Positions 33,290 to 41,092 of a stretch of DNA of 41,092 bases are shown in pieces (positions within the stretch are counted from its first letter, which is position 1; every line of letters starts with the position of its first letter). Source of the DNA: Caldilineales bacterium (lineage in GTDB: Bacteria; Chloroflexota; Anaerolineae; JAAEKA01); assembly GCA_025055015.1 (NCBI GenBank), contig JANWYQ010000158.1, positions 1 through 41,092 of the forward strand, given 5' to 3'. The position numbers and the translations under genes are program-made. Below the pieces are notes generated by a model that searched no databases, was not told where the DNA came from, and was given only the letters and a program-made list of their open reading frames with translations.

Positions 33290-34066
33290 GTGGATGTCCG
33301 TGCCTACAACCGCGCTGCCTGGGACCGAGCCGTCCAGGACGGCAGCGAGTGGACCATTCCCGTCGGGCCCGAGGTGACGGCCGCAGCCCGCCGCGGGGAG
33401 TGGCAGATCCTGTTGACCCCCACGCGGCCGGCGCCGCGGCGCTGGTTTCCCGCCGACCTGCGCGGGGTGGACGTGCTCTGCCTGGCCTCGGGCGGTGGGC
33501 AACAGGGGCCGATCTTGGCCGCAGCCGGCGCCAACGTCACCGTGTTCGACAACTCCCCGCGCCAGCTCGCCCAGGACCGCTGCGTGGCGGAGCGGGATGC
33601 CCTTTCCCTCGTCACCGTGGAAGGGGACATGGCCGACCTGTCGGTGCTGGCCGACGCCAGCTTCGACCTGATCGTGCACCCGGTGTCCAACCTCTTCGTG
33701 CCCGACGTGCGGCCGGTGTGGCGGGAGTGCTATCGGGTGCTGCGGCGGGGCGGCAGCCTGATCAGCGGCTTCGTCAACCCCGTGGCCTACATCTTCGACC
33801 TGTTCAAGGCGGACGAGGAAGGGGTGTTGGAGGTCAGGCACGCCATCCCCTACTCCGACCTGGAAAGCCTGAGCGAGGCCGAGCGCCGACGCCTGCTGGA
33901 CCAGGGCCACCCGCTGGAGTTCGGCCACAGCCTGGAGGACCAGATCGGCGGGCAGCTGGACGCCGGCTTCGTGCTCGTCGGCTTCTACGAGGATCGCTGG
34001 CCCGACCACCCGCTGGACCGCTACATCGCCACCTTCATCGTCACCCGTGCGCTGAAGCCGCGTTAG
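33290..34066 (+). CDS. Class I SAM-dependent methyltransferase
   Basis: A 258-residue protein. [10 protein letters not shown] at the N-terminus and the SAM fold with motif [59 protein letters not shown] and the [17 protein letters not shown] strand indicate a Methyltransf_11/25-type enzyme. Substrate unknown. GTG 33290 is chosen: no ribosome binding site precedes it, but a -10-like TACCAT lies 7 bases upstream, so the mRNA is probably leaderless. An in-frame reading further upstream would cross the promoter. The gene is divergent from the SCP2 operon. Confidence 0.85.
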   Translation: MDVRAYNRAAWDRAVQDGSEWTIPVGPEVTAAARRGEWQILLTPTRPAPRRWFPADLRGVDVLCLASGGGQQGPILAAAGANVTVFDNSPRQLAQDRCVAERDALSLVTVEGDMADLSVLADASFDLIVHPVSNLFVPDVRPVWRECYRVLRRGGSLISGFVNPVAYIFDLFKADEEGVLEVRHAIPYSDLESLSEAERRRLLDQGHPLEFGHSLEDQIGGQLDAGFVLVGFYEDRWPDHPLDRYIATFIVTRALKPR

Positions 34067-34180
34067 CCCGTCTGCGGCGGAGAGGTCTGCCCGGCGGCCG
34101 GCCGCTCGCCCGTTGTCTGACACGCTAGGGACGCCACCAGCCTCGGCCGTTCGACCTGCTCAGCGCGATCCACACCGGCA

Positions 34181-34229
34181 GGTAGACAGTTCACCGATGA
34201 CTGGTCACCGATCACCGATCACCGTTCAC
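34181..34229. repeat. Tandem heptamer array upstream of ilvE
   Basis: Seven contiguous 7-base units: GGTAGAC, AGTTCAC, CGATGAC, TGGTCAC, CGATCAC, CGATCAC, CGTTCAC, then CGACCC. This is the reverse-complement form of the array at 2010-2072, ending in the same GTTCACCGACCC boundary. It lies just before the ilvE ribosome binding site, in the 184-base gap after the methyltransferase gene, which holds no other signal I can support. Confidence 0.85.
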
Positions 34230-34250
34230 CGACCCGCGGAGGTAACAACC

Positions 34251-35327
34251 ATGCAGTTGACCATTGAGCCGTTGCCCGACGCCGATCAGCCGGTGCGCCT
34301 GCCGGAGCCGCTGATCTTCGGCCGCACCTTCACCCGCCGCATGTTCACGCAGAAGTACTCGCCCGAGCGCGGCTGGCACGACGCCACCATCGGGCCCTAT
34401 CGCCCCTTCGTGCTGGACCCGGCGACCTTGGTCTTCCACTACGGCCAGGAGATCTTCGAGGGCACCAAGGCCTATCGGCGGCCGGACGGCAACGTCAACC
34501 TGTTCCGCACCATCGAGAACGCCCGTCGCTTCAACCGCTCCGCCGAGCGGCTGTGCATGCCGCCCGTGGACCCCGAGGAGCACCTGGAGGCCATCACTGA
34601 GCTAGTGCGCCTGGAGCACGAGTGGATCCCTAGCCAGGACGGCGCCGCGCTCTACATCCGCCCCACCATGATCGCCGCAGACGTGGCCCTGGGGCTCACC
34701 GCCAGCCAGACCTATCTGCATTTCATCATCCTCTCGCCGGTGGGGCCCTACTTCGCCGCCGGCCTGAAGCCGGTGGCGGTGTTCATCAGCGAGGACTACG
34801 TGCGCGCGGTGCGGGGCGGCACCGGAGACGTCAAGGTGGGCGGCAACTACGCGGCCAGCCTCTACGTCACCGAGCAGGTCAAGGCCCTGGGCTACCAGCA
34901 GGTGCTTTGGCTGGACGCCATCGAGCGGCGGTACGTGGAGGAGGTGGGCGCCATGAACATCGCGTTCGTGGTGGAGGGCTCGCACATCATCACCCCGGCC
35001 CTCACCGGCTCCATCCTCCCCGGCATCACCCGCGACTCCGTGCTCAAGCTGGCGCCCGACCTGGGCTACACCGTCAGCGAGGAGCGCATTGACGTCTACC
35101 AGCTTTTGGACGACATCGAGGCCGGCAAGGTGACCGAGGCCTTCGGCATGGGCACGGCCGCAGTCATCGCGCCGGTGGGCAAGCTCGGCACCAAGACCCG
35201 CGAGGTGATCGTCAACAACTTCGAGGCCGGCCCGGTGGCCCGTCGGCTGTACCAGGCCCTCACCGACATCCAGTACGGCCGGGCTGAGGACCCCTACGGC
35301 TGGACCTACGTGATCAAGGTGCGGTAG
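34251..35327 (+). CDS. ilvE: Branched-chain amino acid aminotransferase
   Basis: Fold-type IV PLP transaminase of 358 residues, the last step of leucine, isoleucine and valine synthesis. Signatures: LDPATLVFHYGQEIFEGTKAYR, YIRPTMIAADVALG, the PLP-lysine segment GDVKVGGNYAAS (Lys195), MNIAFVVEGSHIITPALTGSILPGITRDSV and VTEAFGMGTAAVIAPVG. This length and spelling fit the longer IlvE group also found in eukaryotes and many bacteria. GGAGGT at 34239-34243 precedes the ATG at the right distance and decides the start, although open frame continues upstream through the heptamers. Confidence 0.96.
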   Translation: MQLTIEPLPDADQPVRLPEPLIFGRTFTRRMFTQKYSPERGWHDATIGPYRPFVLDPATLVFHYGQEIFEGTKAYRRPDGNVNLFRTIENARRFNRSAERLCMPPVDPEEHLEAITELVRLEHEWIPSQDGAALYIRPTMIAADVALGLTASQTYLHFIILSPVGPYFAAGLKPVAVFISEDYVRAVRGGTGDVKVGGNYAASLYVTEQVKALGYQQVLWLDAIERRYVEEVGAMNIAFVVEGSHIITPALTGSILPGITRDSVLKLAPDLGYTVSEERIDVYQLLDDIEAGKVTEAFGMGTAAVIAPVGKLGTKTREVIVNNFEAGPVARRLYQALTDIQYGRAEDPYGWTYVIKVR

Positions 35328-35366
35328 GCGGGCCTGGCGTCCCTGTCGTGTCACGCCGAGGCGTCC

Positions 35367-35711
35367 ATGCACGAGCTGGCCATCACCCAGAGCGTCCTAG
35401 ACATCGCCGTCGGCCAGGCTCAGCGCCACGGCGCCCGGCGCATCACCGCCGTCAACCTGGTGGTGGGCGAGCTGACCGGCTACGTGCCTGACTCTATCCA
35501 GTTCTACTTCGACCTGCTGAGCCGGGGAACCCCGGCCGAGGCCGCTGCGTTGAACGTTCGGCGGGTGCCGACCCAGGTGCGCTGCCGGCAGTGCCGGGCC
35601 GAGTTCCGGCCTGAAGAGGGCGTCCTGTGGGTCTGCCCGGCGTGTGGCGGCCTGGGCGGCGACCTGCTCAGCGGCAACGAGCTGCTGGTGGAGAGCATCG
35701 AGGTGGAGTGA
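35367..35711 (+). CDS. hypA: Hydrogenase nickel incorporation protein HypA
   Basis: Nickel metallochaperone of 114 residues. The N-terminal MHE provides the nickel ligands, and the zinc site is CRQC (73-76) with CPAC (90-93). It works with HypB to insert nickel into [NiFe]-hydrogenase (or urease). It starts 40 bases after ilvE and is followed by hypB with a 4-base gap. No hydrogenase structural gene or hypCDEF lies in the window. Confidence 0.95.
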   Translation: MHELAITQSVLDIAVGQAQRHGARRITAVNLVVGELTGYVPDSIQFYFDLLSRGTPAEAAALNVRRVPTQVRCRQCRAEFRPEEGVLWVCPACGGLGGDLLSGNELLVESIEVE

Positions 35712-35715
35712 CTCC

Positions 35716-36360
35716 ATGACCGTCCAGATCCCCGTGGTCGAGCAGGTGCTCTCGGCCAACGACCAGATCGCCCTGCAGAACCGCAGCGTCTTCGACCGCT
35801 ACGGCATCGCCGTGGTCAACTTCATGGCCTCCCCCGGCGCAGGCAAGACCAGCCTGGTGCTGCGCAGCATCGAGGGGCTGCGCGGACGGCGCCGCATCGG
35901 CGTGATCGAGGGGGACCTGGCCTCCCGCATTGACGCCGATCGCGTGGCGGCCGCCGGCGCGCCCGCGGTGCAGATCAACACCGGCGGCGGCTGTCACCTG
36001 GACGCCCCGCAGGTGGCCGACGCCCTGGCCGGCCTGCCCTTGGCCGAGCTGGACCTGCTCCTCATCGAGAACGTGGGCAACCTGGTGTGCCCCACCAACT
36101 TCCTCCTAGGCGAGCACCGCCGGGTGCTGGTGGCCAGCGTGCCCGAGGGGGACGACAAGCCTTTGAAGTACCCCGGCAGCTTCGTGACCATGGACGCCGT
36201 GGTGCTGAACAAGATAGACTTGCTGCCCTTTGTGGACTTCGACGTGGCTGCCTTCGAGCGCGGGGTGCGGGCGGTCAACCAACGCGCGCCGATCTTCCTG
36301 CTCTCCTGCCGCACCGGCGAGGGGCTGGAGCCGTGGCTGGAGTGGCTCGCCGCCGCGTAG
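35716..36360 (+). CDS. hypB: Hydrogenase maturation GTPase HypB
   Basis: SIMIBI GTPase of 214 residues that powers nickel delivery with HypA. P-loop SPGAGKTS (39-46), GVIEGDLASRIDADR, the metal site NTGGGCHLDA, LIENVGNLVCP and the guanine-specificity motif NKIDLLPF are all present. The N-terminal His-rich nickel store of some homologues is absent. The ribosome binding site GGTGGAG lies inside the hypA end, so translation is coupled. It is followed by the mreB promoter. Confidence 0.95.
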   Translation: MTVQIPVVEQVLSANDQIALQNRSVFDRYGIAVVNFMASPGAGKTSLVLRSIEGLRGRRRIGVIEGDLASRIDADRVAAAGAPAVQINTGGGCHLDAPQVADALAGLPLAELDLLLIENVGNLVCPTNFLLGEHRRVLVASVPEGDDKPLKYPGSFVTMDAVVLNKIDLLPFVDFDVAAFERGVRAVNQRAPIFLLSCRTGEGLEPWLEWLAAA

Positions 36361-36373
36361 CCTTGTCGCGCTT

Positions 36374-36401
36374 TTCTCCAATTCCTCACCGATGGTATAA
36401 T
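36374..36401 (+). promoter_or_regulatory. mreB promoter, TATAAT with TTCTCC at 16 bases
   Basis: A perfect TATAAT (36396-36401) lies 36 bases after the hypB stop; TTCTCC (36374-36379) is a weak -35 at 16-base spacing. The predicted start near 36408 coincides with an out-of-frame GTG. Confidence 0.55.
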
Positions 36402-36484
36402 GGCGGGGTGCCGCCCGGCAGCTTGCTGCTGACGTGGCGCGTGCCCGTGGACCCAACCCTAAGCAAAGGCAGGAACGCAAACGC

Positions 36485-37549
36485 GTGTTTCGACCCTTCG
36501 ACTGGCTGCTTGGCCTGTTTTCTCTGGACATCGGCATTGACCTGGGCACCGCGAACACGCTGGTCAACGTGCGCAACAAGGGCATCGTGATCAACGAGCC
36601 CTCCGTGGTAGCCATTGACAAGAAGACGAAGAAAGTGCTGGCCGTCGGCGCCGAGGCCAAGGAGATGGTGGGCCGCACCCCGGCCAACATCGTGGCCATC
36701 CGCCCCCTGCGCGACGGCGTGATCTCCGACTTCGACATCACGGAGCAGATGCTCCACTACTTCATCCGCAAGGTGCACGAGCGGATGTTGTTCAGCATCC
36801 CGCGGCCGCGGGTGGTGGTCGGCATCCCCAGCGGCGTCACCGAGGTGGAGAAGCGCGCCGTGCACGACGCCGCGGTGAGCGCGGGTGCACGCGAGGCCTT
36901 CCTGGTGGAGGAGCCCATGGCCGCGGCCATCGGCGCCGGCCTCCCCGTCACCGAGGCCCGGGGCAGCATGATCGTGGACATCGGCGGCGGCACCACCGAG
37001 GTGGCCGTCATCGCCCTGGGCGGCATCGTGGTGGCCCGCTCCATTCGCGTCGCCGGCGACGAGATGGACGAGGACATCATGGCCTATGCCCGCCAGAAGT
37101 ACAACCTGCTGATCGGCGAGCGCATGGCCGAGGAGGCCAAGATCCTGGCCGGCTCTGCCTATCCCCTGGACCAAGAGATCACCGTCACCCTGCGCGGGCG
37201 CAACCTGATCACCGGCCTGCCGGAGGCCATTGACGTCTCCAGCGTGGAGCTGCGGGAGGCCCTCACTCCGTCGGTCAGCGTGATTGTGGAGACGGTGCGC
37301 AGCGCAGTGGACGAGACCCCGCCGGAGCTAATCGCCGACCTGATGGCCGACGGCGTGGTGTTGGCGGGCGGCGGCGCGCTGCTGCGGGGCTTGGACACGC
37401 GCCTCTCGGAGGAGATCCGCATGAAGGTGCGCATTGCCGACGACCCGCTGACCTGTGTGGCGCGCGGCGCGGAGAAGATCCTGGAGGAGATGGACACCCT
37501 GCGCAAGGTGCTGGTCTCCATGCAGCGCGGCAGCACCATCCACCAGTGA
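36485..37549 (+). CDS. mreB: Rod shape-determining protein MreB
   Basis: Bacterial actin homologue of 354 residues that forms membrane-bound filaments guiding cell-wall elongation. N-terminal FRPFDWLLGLFSLDIGIDLGTANTLV gives an amphipathic segment and phosphate-1 loop; VEEPMAAAIGAGLPV, MIVDIGGGTTEVAVIALGG and VLAGGGALLRGLD are the other actin-fold ATP motifs. The GTG at 36485 is chosen because families begin MFRPxDW; AGGA is about 10 bases upstream. A GTG at 36434 would add an unusual basic 17-residue extension. It is followed by a hairpin and mreC. Confidence 0.97.
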   Translation: MFRPFDWLLGLFSLDIGIDLGTANTLVNVRNKGIVINEPSVVAIDKKTKKVLAVGAEAKEMVGRTPANIVAIRPLRDGVISDFDITEQMLHYFIRKVHERMLFSIPRPRVVVGIPSGVTEVEKRAVHDAAVSAGAREAFLVEEPMAAAIGAGLPVTEARGSMIVDIGGGTTEVAVIALGGIVVARSIRVAGDEMDEDIMAYARQKYNLLIGERMAEEAKILAGSAYPLDQEITVTLRGRNLITGLPEAIDVSSVELREALTPSVSVIVETVRSAVDETPPELIADLMADGVVLAGGGALLRGLDTRLSEEIRMKVRIADDPLTCVARGAEKILEEMDTLRKVLVSMQRGSTIHQ

Positions 37550-37580
37550 TCGGTGGCCGCCTTCGTCGAGCACCTTTCCC

Positions 37581-37619
37581 CGTGCCCGGGGCCTGCGCGC
37601 CGGGCACGCTTGTTTTGTC
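37581..37619 (+). terminator. Terminator or attenuator between mreB and mreC
   Basis: CGTGCCCGG (37581-37589) pairs perfectly with 37600-37608 and is followed by CTTGTTTTGTC. Because mreC starts directly after, it probably reduces rather than abolishes downstream transcription. Confidence 0.7.
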
Positions 37620-38468
37620 ATGTTCACCCACGTTTCTCGCCGTGCTCGTGCCCGCTGGCTAGCGTTGGCGCTGCTGGTGGCTGTTGCGGCCCTTGTGCTG
37701 TCCAACAGCGCCGTGGCTCGGCCAGTGCGCAGCGCCACTGCGCGCCTCACCTTGCCCCTGCAGGCGAGCCTGAGCCGTCTGGGCAACAACCTGCGCACCA
37801 TCTTCTCGACGGTGGACGACTTGGCCACCCTGCGTCAGCGCAACGCCGAGCTAGAGGCCCTGGTGGCCAGCCTCACCATCGAGAACTTGCGCCTGAGCGA
37901 GGTGGAGGCCGAGAACGAGCGACTGCGGGCGCTGCTGAACTTCGCAAACACCACACCCAGCAACTCCTACCGCGGCGGCCAGGTGGTCGGTCGCGTCGTC
38001 AGCCGCGAGCCGGGCAACCTGGTGGAGGCGGTGCTGATTGACCTGGGCGAGCGCCACGGCATCCGCGTCGGCATGCCGGTGGTCACCGAGCGAGGCCTGG
38101 TGGGTCGGGTGTCGGAGGTGTACAACACCACCTCGCGCGTGCTGTTGATCACCGACAGCGACAGCATGGTCAACGCCATGCTGCAGAGCTCTCGTATGCG
38201 CGGTGTTCTACGCGGCCGGGCCAACCAGCCGCCGGTGCTGGACTACCTGCCCCCGGATCAGCCGGTGGCGGTGGGCGACATCGTGTTGACGTCGGGCGAG
38301 GCCGGCAACTTTCCGGCCGGCATCCCCATCGGCCAGGTGGTCAGCGTCGAGCAGAACGACGTGGAGATGTTCCAGCGCGCGGTGGTGCGCACCACGGTGG
38401 ACTTCAACAGCCTGGAGAACGTGCTGGTGGTGACCAACTTCGTGCCCATTCCCGACCTGCCGCGCTGA
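37620..38468 (+). CDS. mreC: Rod shape-determining protein MreC
   Basis: Elongasome scaffold of 282 residues: one N-terminal membrane helix (about 13-33), a coiled coil (TLRQRNAELEALVASLTIENLRLSEVEAENERLRALL) and a beta-barrel pair in the periplasm or outside (VVGRVVSREPGNLVEAVLIDLGERHGIRVGMPVV, GLVGRVSEVYNTTSRVLLITDSDS, VGDIVLTSG). It couples MreB to PBP2. The ATG at 37620 lacks a ribosome binding site and follows the mreB hairpin's T-rich tail directly; other starts are less likely. Confidence 0.93.
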   Translation: MFTHVSRRARARWLALALLVAVAALVLSNSAVARPVRSATARLTLPLQASLSRLGNNLRTIFSTVDDLATLRQRNAELEALVASLTIENLRLSEVEAENERLRALLNFANTTPSNSYRGGQVVGRVVSREPGNLVEAVLIDLGERHGIRVGMPVVTERGLVGRVSEVYNTTSRVLLITDSDSMVNAMLQSSRMRGVLRGRANQPPVLDYLPPDQPVAVGDIVLTSGEAGNFPAGIPIGQVVSVEQNDVEMFQRAVVRTTVDFNSLENVLVVTNFVPIPDLPR

Positions 38469-38480
38469 GGGCGGTCCGCC

Positions 38481-38984
38481 ATGAACCCGTATCTGGTCTT
38501 CTTCGGCATCGGCCTGTTGGCGTTGCTCCAGGTCTCCCTGATGCCGGTCTTGGCGGTGCGCGGGGTTGCGCCGGGGCTGGTGACGGTGGTGGTGGTGAGC
38601 TGGGCGCTGCTGCAGCGGACCCGTTCGGCGCTGGCCTGGGCCCTGGTGGGCGGCTTGTGGCTGGACGCGCTGGGCAGCGGACCCTTTGGCCTGTACACGG
38701 CGGGCCTGTTGGCAGCCGCAGCGGCGGTGGGCCAGGTGGCCAGCGTGCTCCACATCACCAGTCCGCTCTTGCCCCTGCTGATGGTGGCCGCGGGCACGCT
38801 GATCGCTAACCTGGTGCACATGGCCCTGCTAGCTGTCAGCGGCCACTCTCTGCCGCCGACCGATGTGTTGGCGCCTCTCGTGGGGCTGGAGATCGTGATC
38901 AACGCCGTGCTTTCCCTGCCGCTCTATCCTCTCGTGGCCGTGCTCAGCCGTCGGGTGGGTGGAGAGCGGCTGCCCCTGGAGTGA
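38481..38984 (+). CDS. mreD: Rod shape-determining membrane protein MreD
   Basis: Small integral membrane protein of 167 residues with about five helices, the third part of the mreBCD complex. The assignment rests on position and on hydrophobic pattern with LWLDALGSGPFGLYTAGLLAAA, which fits the MreD signature; sequence conservation in this family is low. GGGCGG precedes the ATG. It ends 4 bases before mrdA. Confidence 0.9.
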   Translation: MNPYLVFFGIGLLALLQVSLMPVLAVRGVAPGLVTVVVVSWALLQRTRSALAWALVGGLWLDALGSGPFGLYTAGLLAAAAAVGQVASVLHITSPLLPLLMVAAGTLIANLVHMALLAVSGHSLPPTDVLAPLVGLEIVINAVLSLPLYPLVAVLSRRVGGERLPLE

Positions 38985-38988
38985 CGAC

Positions 38989-41076
38989 GTGCTGACCCGA
39001 CCGCTGCCGCCGTCGGCCCGGCTGCTGTTCCTGCGCATCCTGACCGTGGCGCTGTTCGCCGTCATGGTGGTCCAGCTGTGGCGCATTCAGATGGTCCAGG
39101 GGGACGCGCTGCGCGCTCGCGCCGATCAAAACCGCTTTCGCCTGGTGGAGGTGCAGGGCCCCCGCGGGGTGATGTACGACCGCAACGGCCGCATCCTGGT
39201 GCGCAACCGGCCTAGCTTCAGCGTGGTAGCCACCCCGGCCGACCTGCCCGAGGACGAGGAGGAGACCCGCCGCGTGTTGGAGCGGGTGACGGAGATCATG
39301 GTCAACGCCGCGGTGGAGCGGCCGGGGCCGTCCATGGCCGGCCAGGCCGCAGCGGCCCTCGTCGAGGTGCCTCCAGAGCCGAACGTGACCGGCCCCCCGC
39401 GTTTTCGCAACATCCTCACGGTGGACCAGGCCTTGGAGCAGGTGGAGACGGCGTGGAAGGGCAGCGCCTACCTGCCCATTACCCTGGCCAGCCAGGTGGA
39501 CCGCGAGGTGGCCTTCGCCGTCGCGGAGGAGAGCTACAGCCTGCCTGGCATCTTCCTTAAAGTAGACCCCGTGCGAGAGTACATCAGCGGCACCTTGACG
39601 TCGCACCTTTTGGGCTACATGGGGCCGATCCCGCAGGAGCACGTGGACGTCTACGTGGCGGAGGGCTATCGGCCGTACGATCAGGTGGGGCTGGCCGGGC
39701 TGGAGTTCACCTTCGAGAAGGCGCTGCGAGGCCGCAACGGCCGGCGCCACATCGAGGTGGACGTCAACGGCCGCGAGGTGCGCACGGTGGGCGACGTGGT
39801 GCCCAGCGCGCCCGGCCACAACCTGGTGCTCACCGTGGACCTGGACCTGCAGGCGCTGGTGGACCAGGCCCTGCGCGCCGGCTTGAGGCGCGTGCGCGCC
39901 CAGATCGGCGCGGCCGTGGCTATGGACCCGCGCACCGGCGAGGTGCTGGCCCTGGTGAGCTTGCCGACCTACGACAACAACCTCTTCGCCCGAGGCATCA
40001 GCGCTGCCGAGTACCGCGCGCTGATCGAGGACAAGCGGCGGCCGCTGATGAACCACGCCATCAGCGGCCTCTATCCGCCCGCCTCCACCTTCAAGATCGT
40101 CACCGCGGCCGGCGCGCTGCAGGAAGGGGTGATTGACGAGCGCACCCGCTTGGGCGACAGCTTCGATGGCCAGGTGGACGGCATCATCTGGGTGGACAAC
40201 CGCTTTTTCCCCGATGACCCGCGCTATGCCCGCCCCTTCTACTGCTGGATCCACACCCAGAAGACGGGCCACTACATGATCAACGTGCGCGAGGCGTTGG
40301 CGGTGTCCTGCGACATTTTCTTCTACCAGGTGGCCGGCGGCTATCGCAAGACCTTCTACGGGCTGGGCATTGACAAGCTGGTGGAGTACGCCCACCTCTT
40401 CGGCTTCGGCGAGGTCACCGGCATTGACCTGCCGGGCGAAAACCCCGGCCTGGTGCCCACGCCCCGTTGGAAGCGACTGACCTACGCCGAGACCTGGTCG
40501 GCGGGCGACACCTACAACATGGGCATCGGCCAAGGCGCGCTGCTGGCCACGCCGCTGCAGGTGCTCAACGCCACTGCGGCCATCGCCAACGGCGGCTACC
40601 TGTACAGGCCGCAACTGGTGCGCCGCATTGTGGACGCCGAGGGCAACGTGGTGCAGGAGTTCGGGCCGGAGCTCATCCGGGAGCTGCCCGTTGACCCCAA
40701 GAACATTGACCTGGTGCGCGAGGGCATGTGGGCTGCGGTGAACTACCCCAACGGCACGGCCAAGGACCTGTCGGTGCCGGGGGTGACCGTGGCGGGCAAG
40801 ACCGGCACCGGCGAGTTCTACGACCCTGACATCGGCCTGCTGCCCAACGGCCGGCTGCCTAGCCATGCTTGGTTCACGGCCTTTGCGCCCTACGAGAACC
40901 CCGAGATCGCGCTGGTGGTGTTCGTGTACAACGGCGGCGAGGGCTCGCGCACGGCCCTGCCCATCGCCCAGGACATCCTGCGCGGCTACTTCGAGCTGAA
41001 GCAGCGCCGCGCGGCTCAGCCTGCGCCGCCGGAGGTCCCCGCCAACGGGGCGGAGGCTGAGCAGGGAGGTGGTTGA
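38989..41076 (+). CDS. mrdA: Penicillin-binding protein 2 (transpeptidase)
   Basis: Elongation-specific DD-transpeptidase of 695 residues. One N-terminal membrane helix (LFLRILTVALFAVMVVQLW), the PBP dimer domain (RGVMYDRNGRILVRNRPSFSV) and the catalytic domain with Ser366-x-x-Lys369 (STFK), the SxN-like SCD at 440-442 and KTG at 604-606. It crosslinks peptidoglycan together with RodA. The GTG start has GGAGTGA upstream, overlapping the mreD stop. The C-terminal tail is Ala/Pro/Glu-rich. The stop overlaps the next ATG. Confidence 0.97.
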   Translation: MLTRPLPPSARLLFLRILTVALFAVMVVQLWRIQMVQGDALRARADQNRFRLVEVQGPRGVMYDRNGRILVRNRPSFSVVATPADLPEDEEETRRVLERVTEIMVNAAVERPGPSMAGQAAAALVEVPPEPNVTGPPRFRNILTVDQALEQVETAWKGSAYLPITLASQVDREVAFAVAEESYSLPGIFLKVDPVREYISGTLTSHLLGYMGPIPQEHVDVYVAEGYRPYDQVGLAGLEFTFEKALRGRNGRRHIEVDVNGREVRTVGDVVPSAPGHNLVLTVDLDLQALVDQALRAGLRRVRAQIGAAVAMDPRTGEVLALVSLPTYDNNLFARGISAAEYRALIEDKRRPLMNHAISGLYPPASTFKIVTAAGALQEGVIDERTRLGDSFDGQVDGIIWVDNRFFPDDPRYARPFYCWIHTQKTGHYMINVREALAVSCDIFFYQVAGGYRKTFYGLGIDKLVEYAHLFGFGEVTGIDLPGENPGLVPTPRWKRLTYAETWSAGDTYNMGIGQGALLATPLQVLNATAAIANGGYLYRPQLVRRIVDAEGNVVQEFGPELIRELPVDPKNIDLVREGMWAAVNYPNGTAKDLSVPGVTVAGKTGTGEFYDPDIGLLPNGRLPSHAWFTAFAPYENPEIALVVFVYNGGEGSRTALPIAQDILRGYFELKQRRAAQPAPPEVPANGAEAEQGGG

Positions 41077-41092
41077 TGCGCCTGAACCTGCG
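41076..41092 (+). CDS. Start of next gene, cut by the window edge (rodA by synteny)
   Basis: ATG overlaps the mrdA stop as TGATG and has GGGAGGT upstream, so a coupled gene clearly starts here; only MRLNL is visible. In most mreBCD-mrdA clusters the next gene is rodA, but five residues cannot confirm it. Confidence 0.5.

Noticed and set aside
38944..40866. 640-codon minus-strand open frame
   Set aside because: Lies antisense to mrdA, which has complete catalytic motifs; composition (His, Gln, Val, Gly) is that of a reverse shadow.

Overview
This is a GC-rich bacterial chromosome segment that best fits a member of the Chloroflexota (Anaerolineae/Caldilineae/Thermoflexia-like). The reasons are a PTPTP-linked secreted protein, a tungsten-type aldehyde oxidoreductase, a complete mreBCD-PBP2 rod-shape block, the infC-rpmI-rplT order and many GTG/TTG starts. 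The phylum is an inference from gene content and style; no rRNA is present. Most genes are ordinary chromosomal genes, and I see no phage, integron, CRISPR array, tRNA or transposase.

Layout. (1) 1-2072: 3' part of ftsH, then an unrecognised two-helix membrane protein whose stop codon lies inside a tandem heptamer array. (2) 2113-14496, all on the minus strand: a secreted duplicated-domain protein, then an exopolysaccharide/glycolipid cluster (CelD-like acyltransferase, two GT4 and one GT1 glycosyltransferases, a polyprenyl-phosphate sugar transferase), then an M20 hydrolase, a methyltransferase, a cyclase-family lipoprotein and a zinc alcohol dehydrogenase. (3) 14660-21039, plus strand: infC (apparent AUU start behind a structured leader), rpmI, rplT, a YacL-like PIN-TRAM protein, cysS, rlmB and glyA. 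(4) 21131-27536: a tandem hairpin element, a divergent plsY, a secreted cutinase-like alpha/beta hydrolase, a fused pabBC, an MFS transporter and sixA. (5) 27587-33084, minus strand: a CBS-ACT protein, then a 99-bp REP-like repeat array, then a compact operon read as SCP2 protein, Fe-alcohol dehydrogenase, aldehyde:ferredoxin oxidoreductase, patatin lipase. (6) 33254-41092, plus strand: a leaderless-looking methyltransferase, ilvE behind a second heptamer array, hypA-hypB, mreB-mreC-mreD-mrdA and the first codons of a following gene.

How the genes work together. The SCP2/Fe-ADH/AOR/patatin operon could liberate, carry and oxidise acyl or alcohol/aldehyde substrates, passing electrons to ferredoxin. 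The minus-strand glycosyltransferase block builds a lipid-linked surface glycan. The infC-glyA block is translation and one-carbon housekeeping, and mreBCD-mrdA is the elongasome. The most unusual signals are non-coding: four separate families of small repeats or palindromes in intergenic gaps, two promoters placed so that transcription would begin at or next to a GTG start codon, and the AUU-started infC leader.
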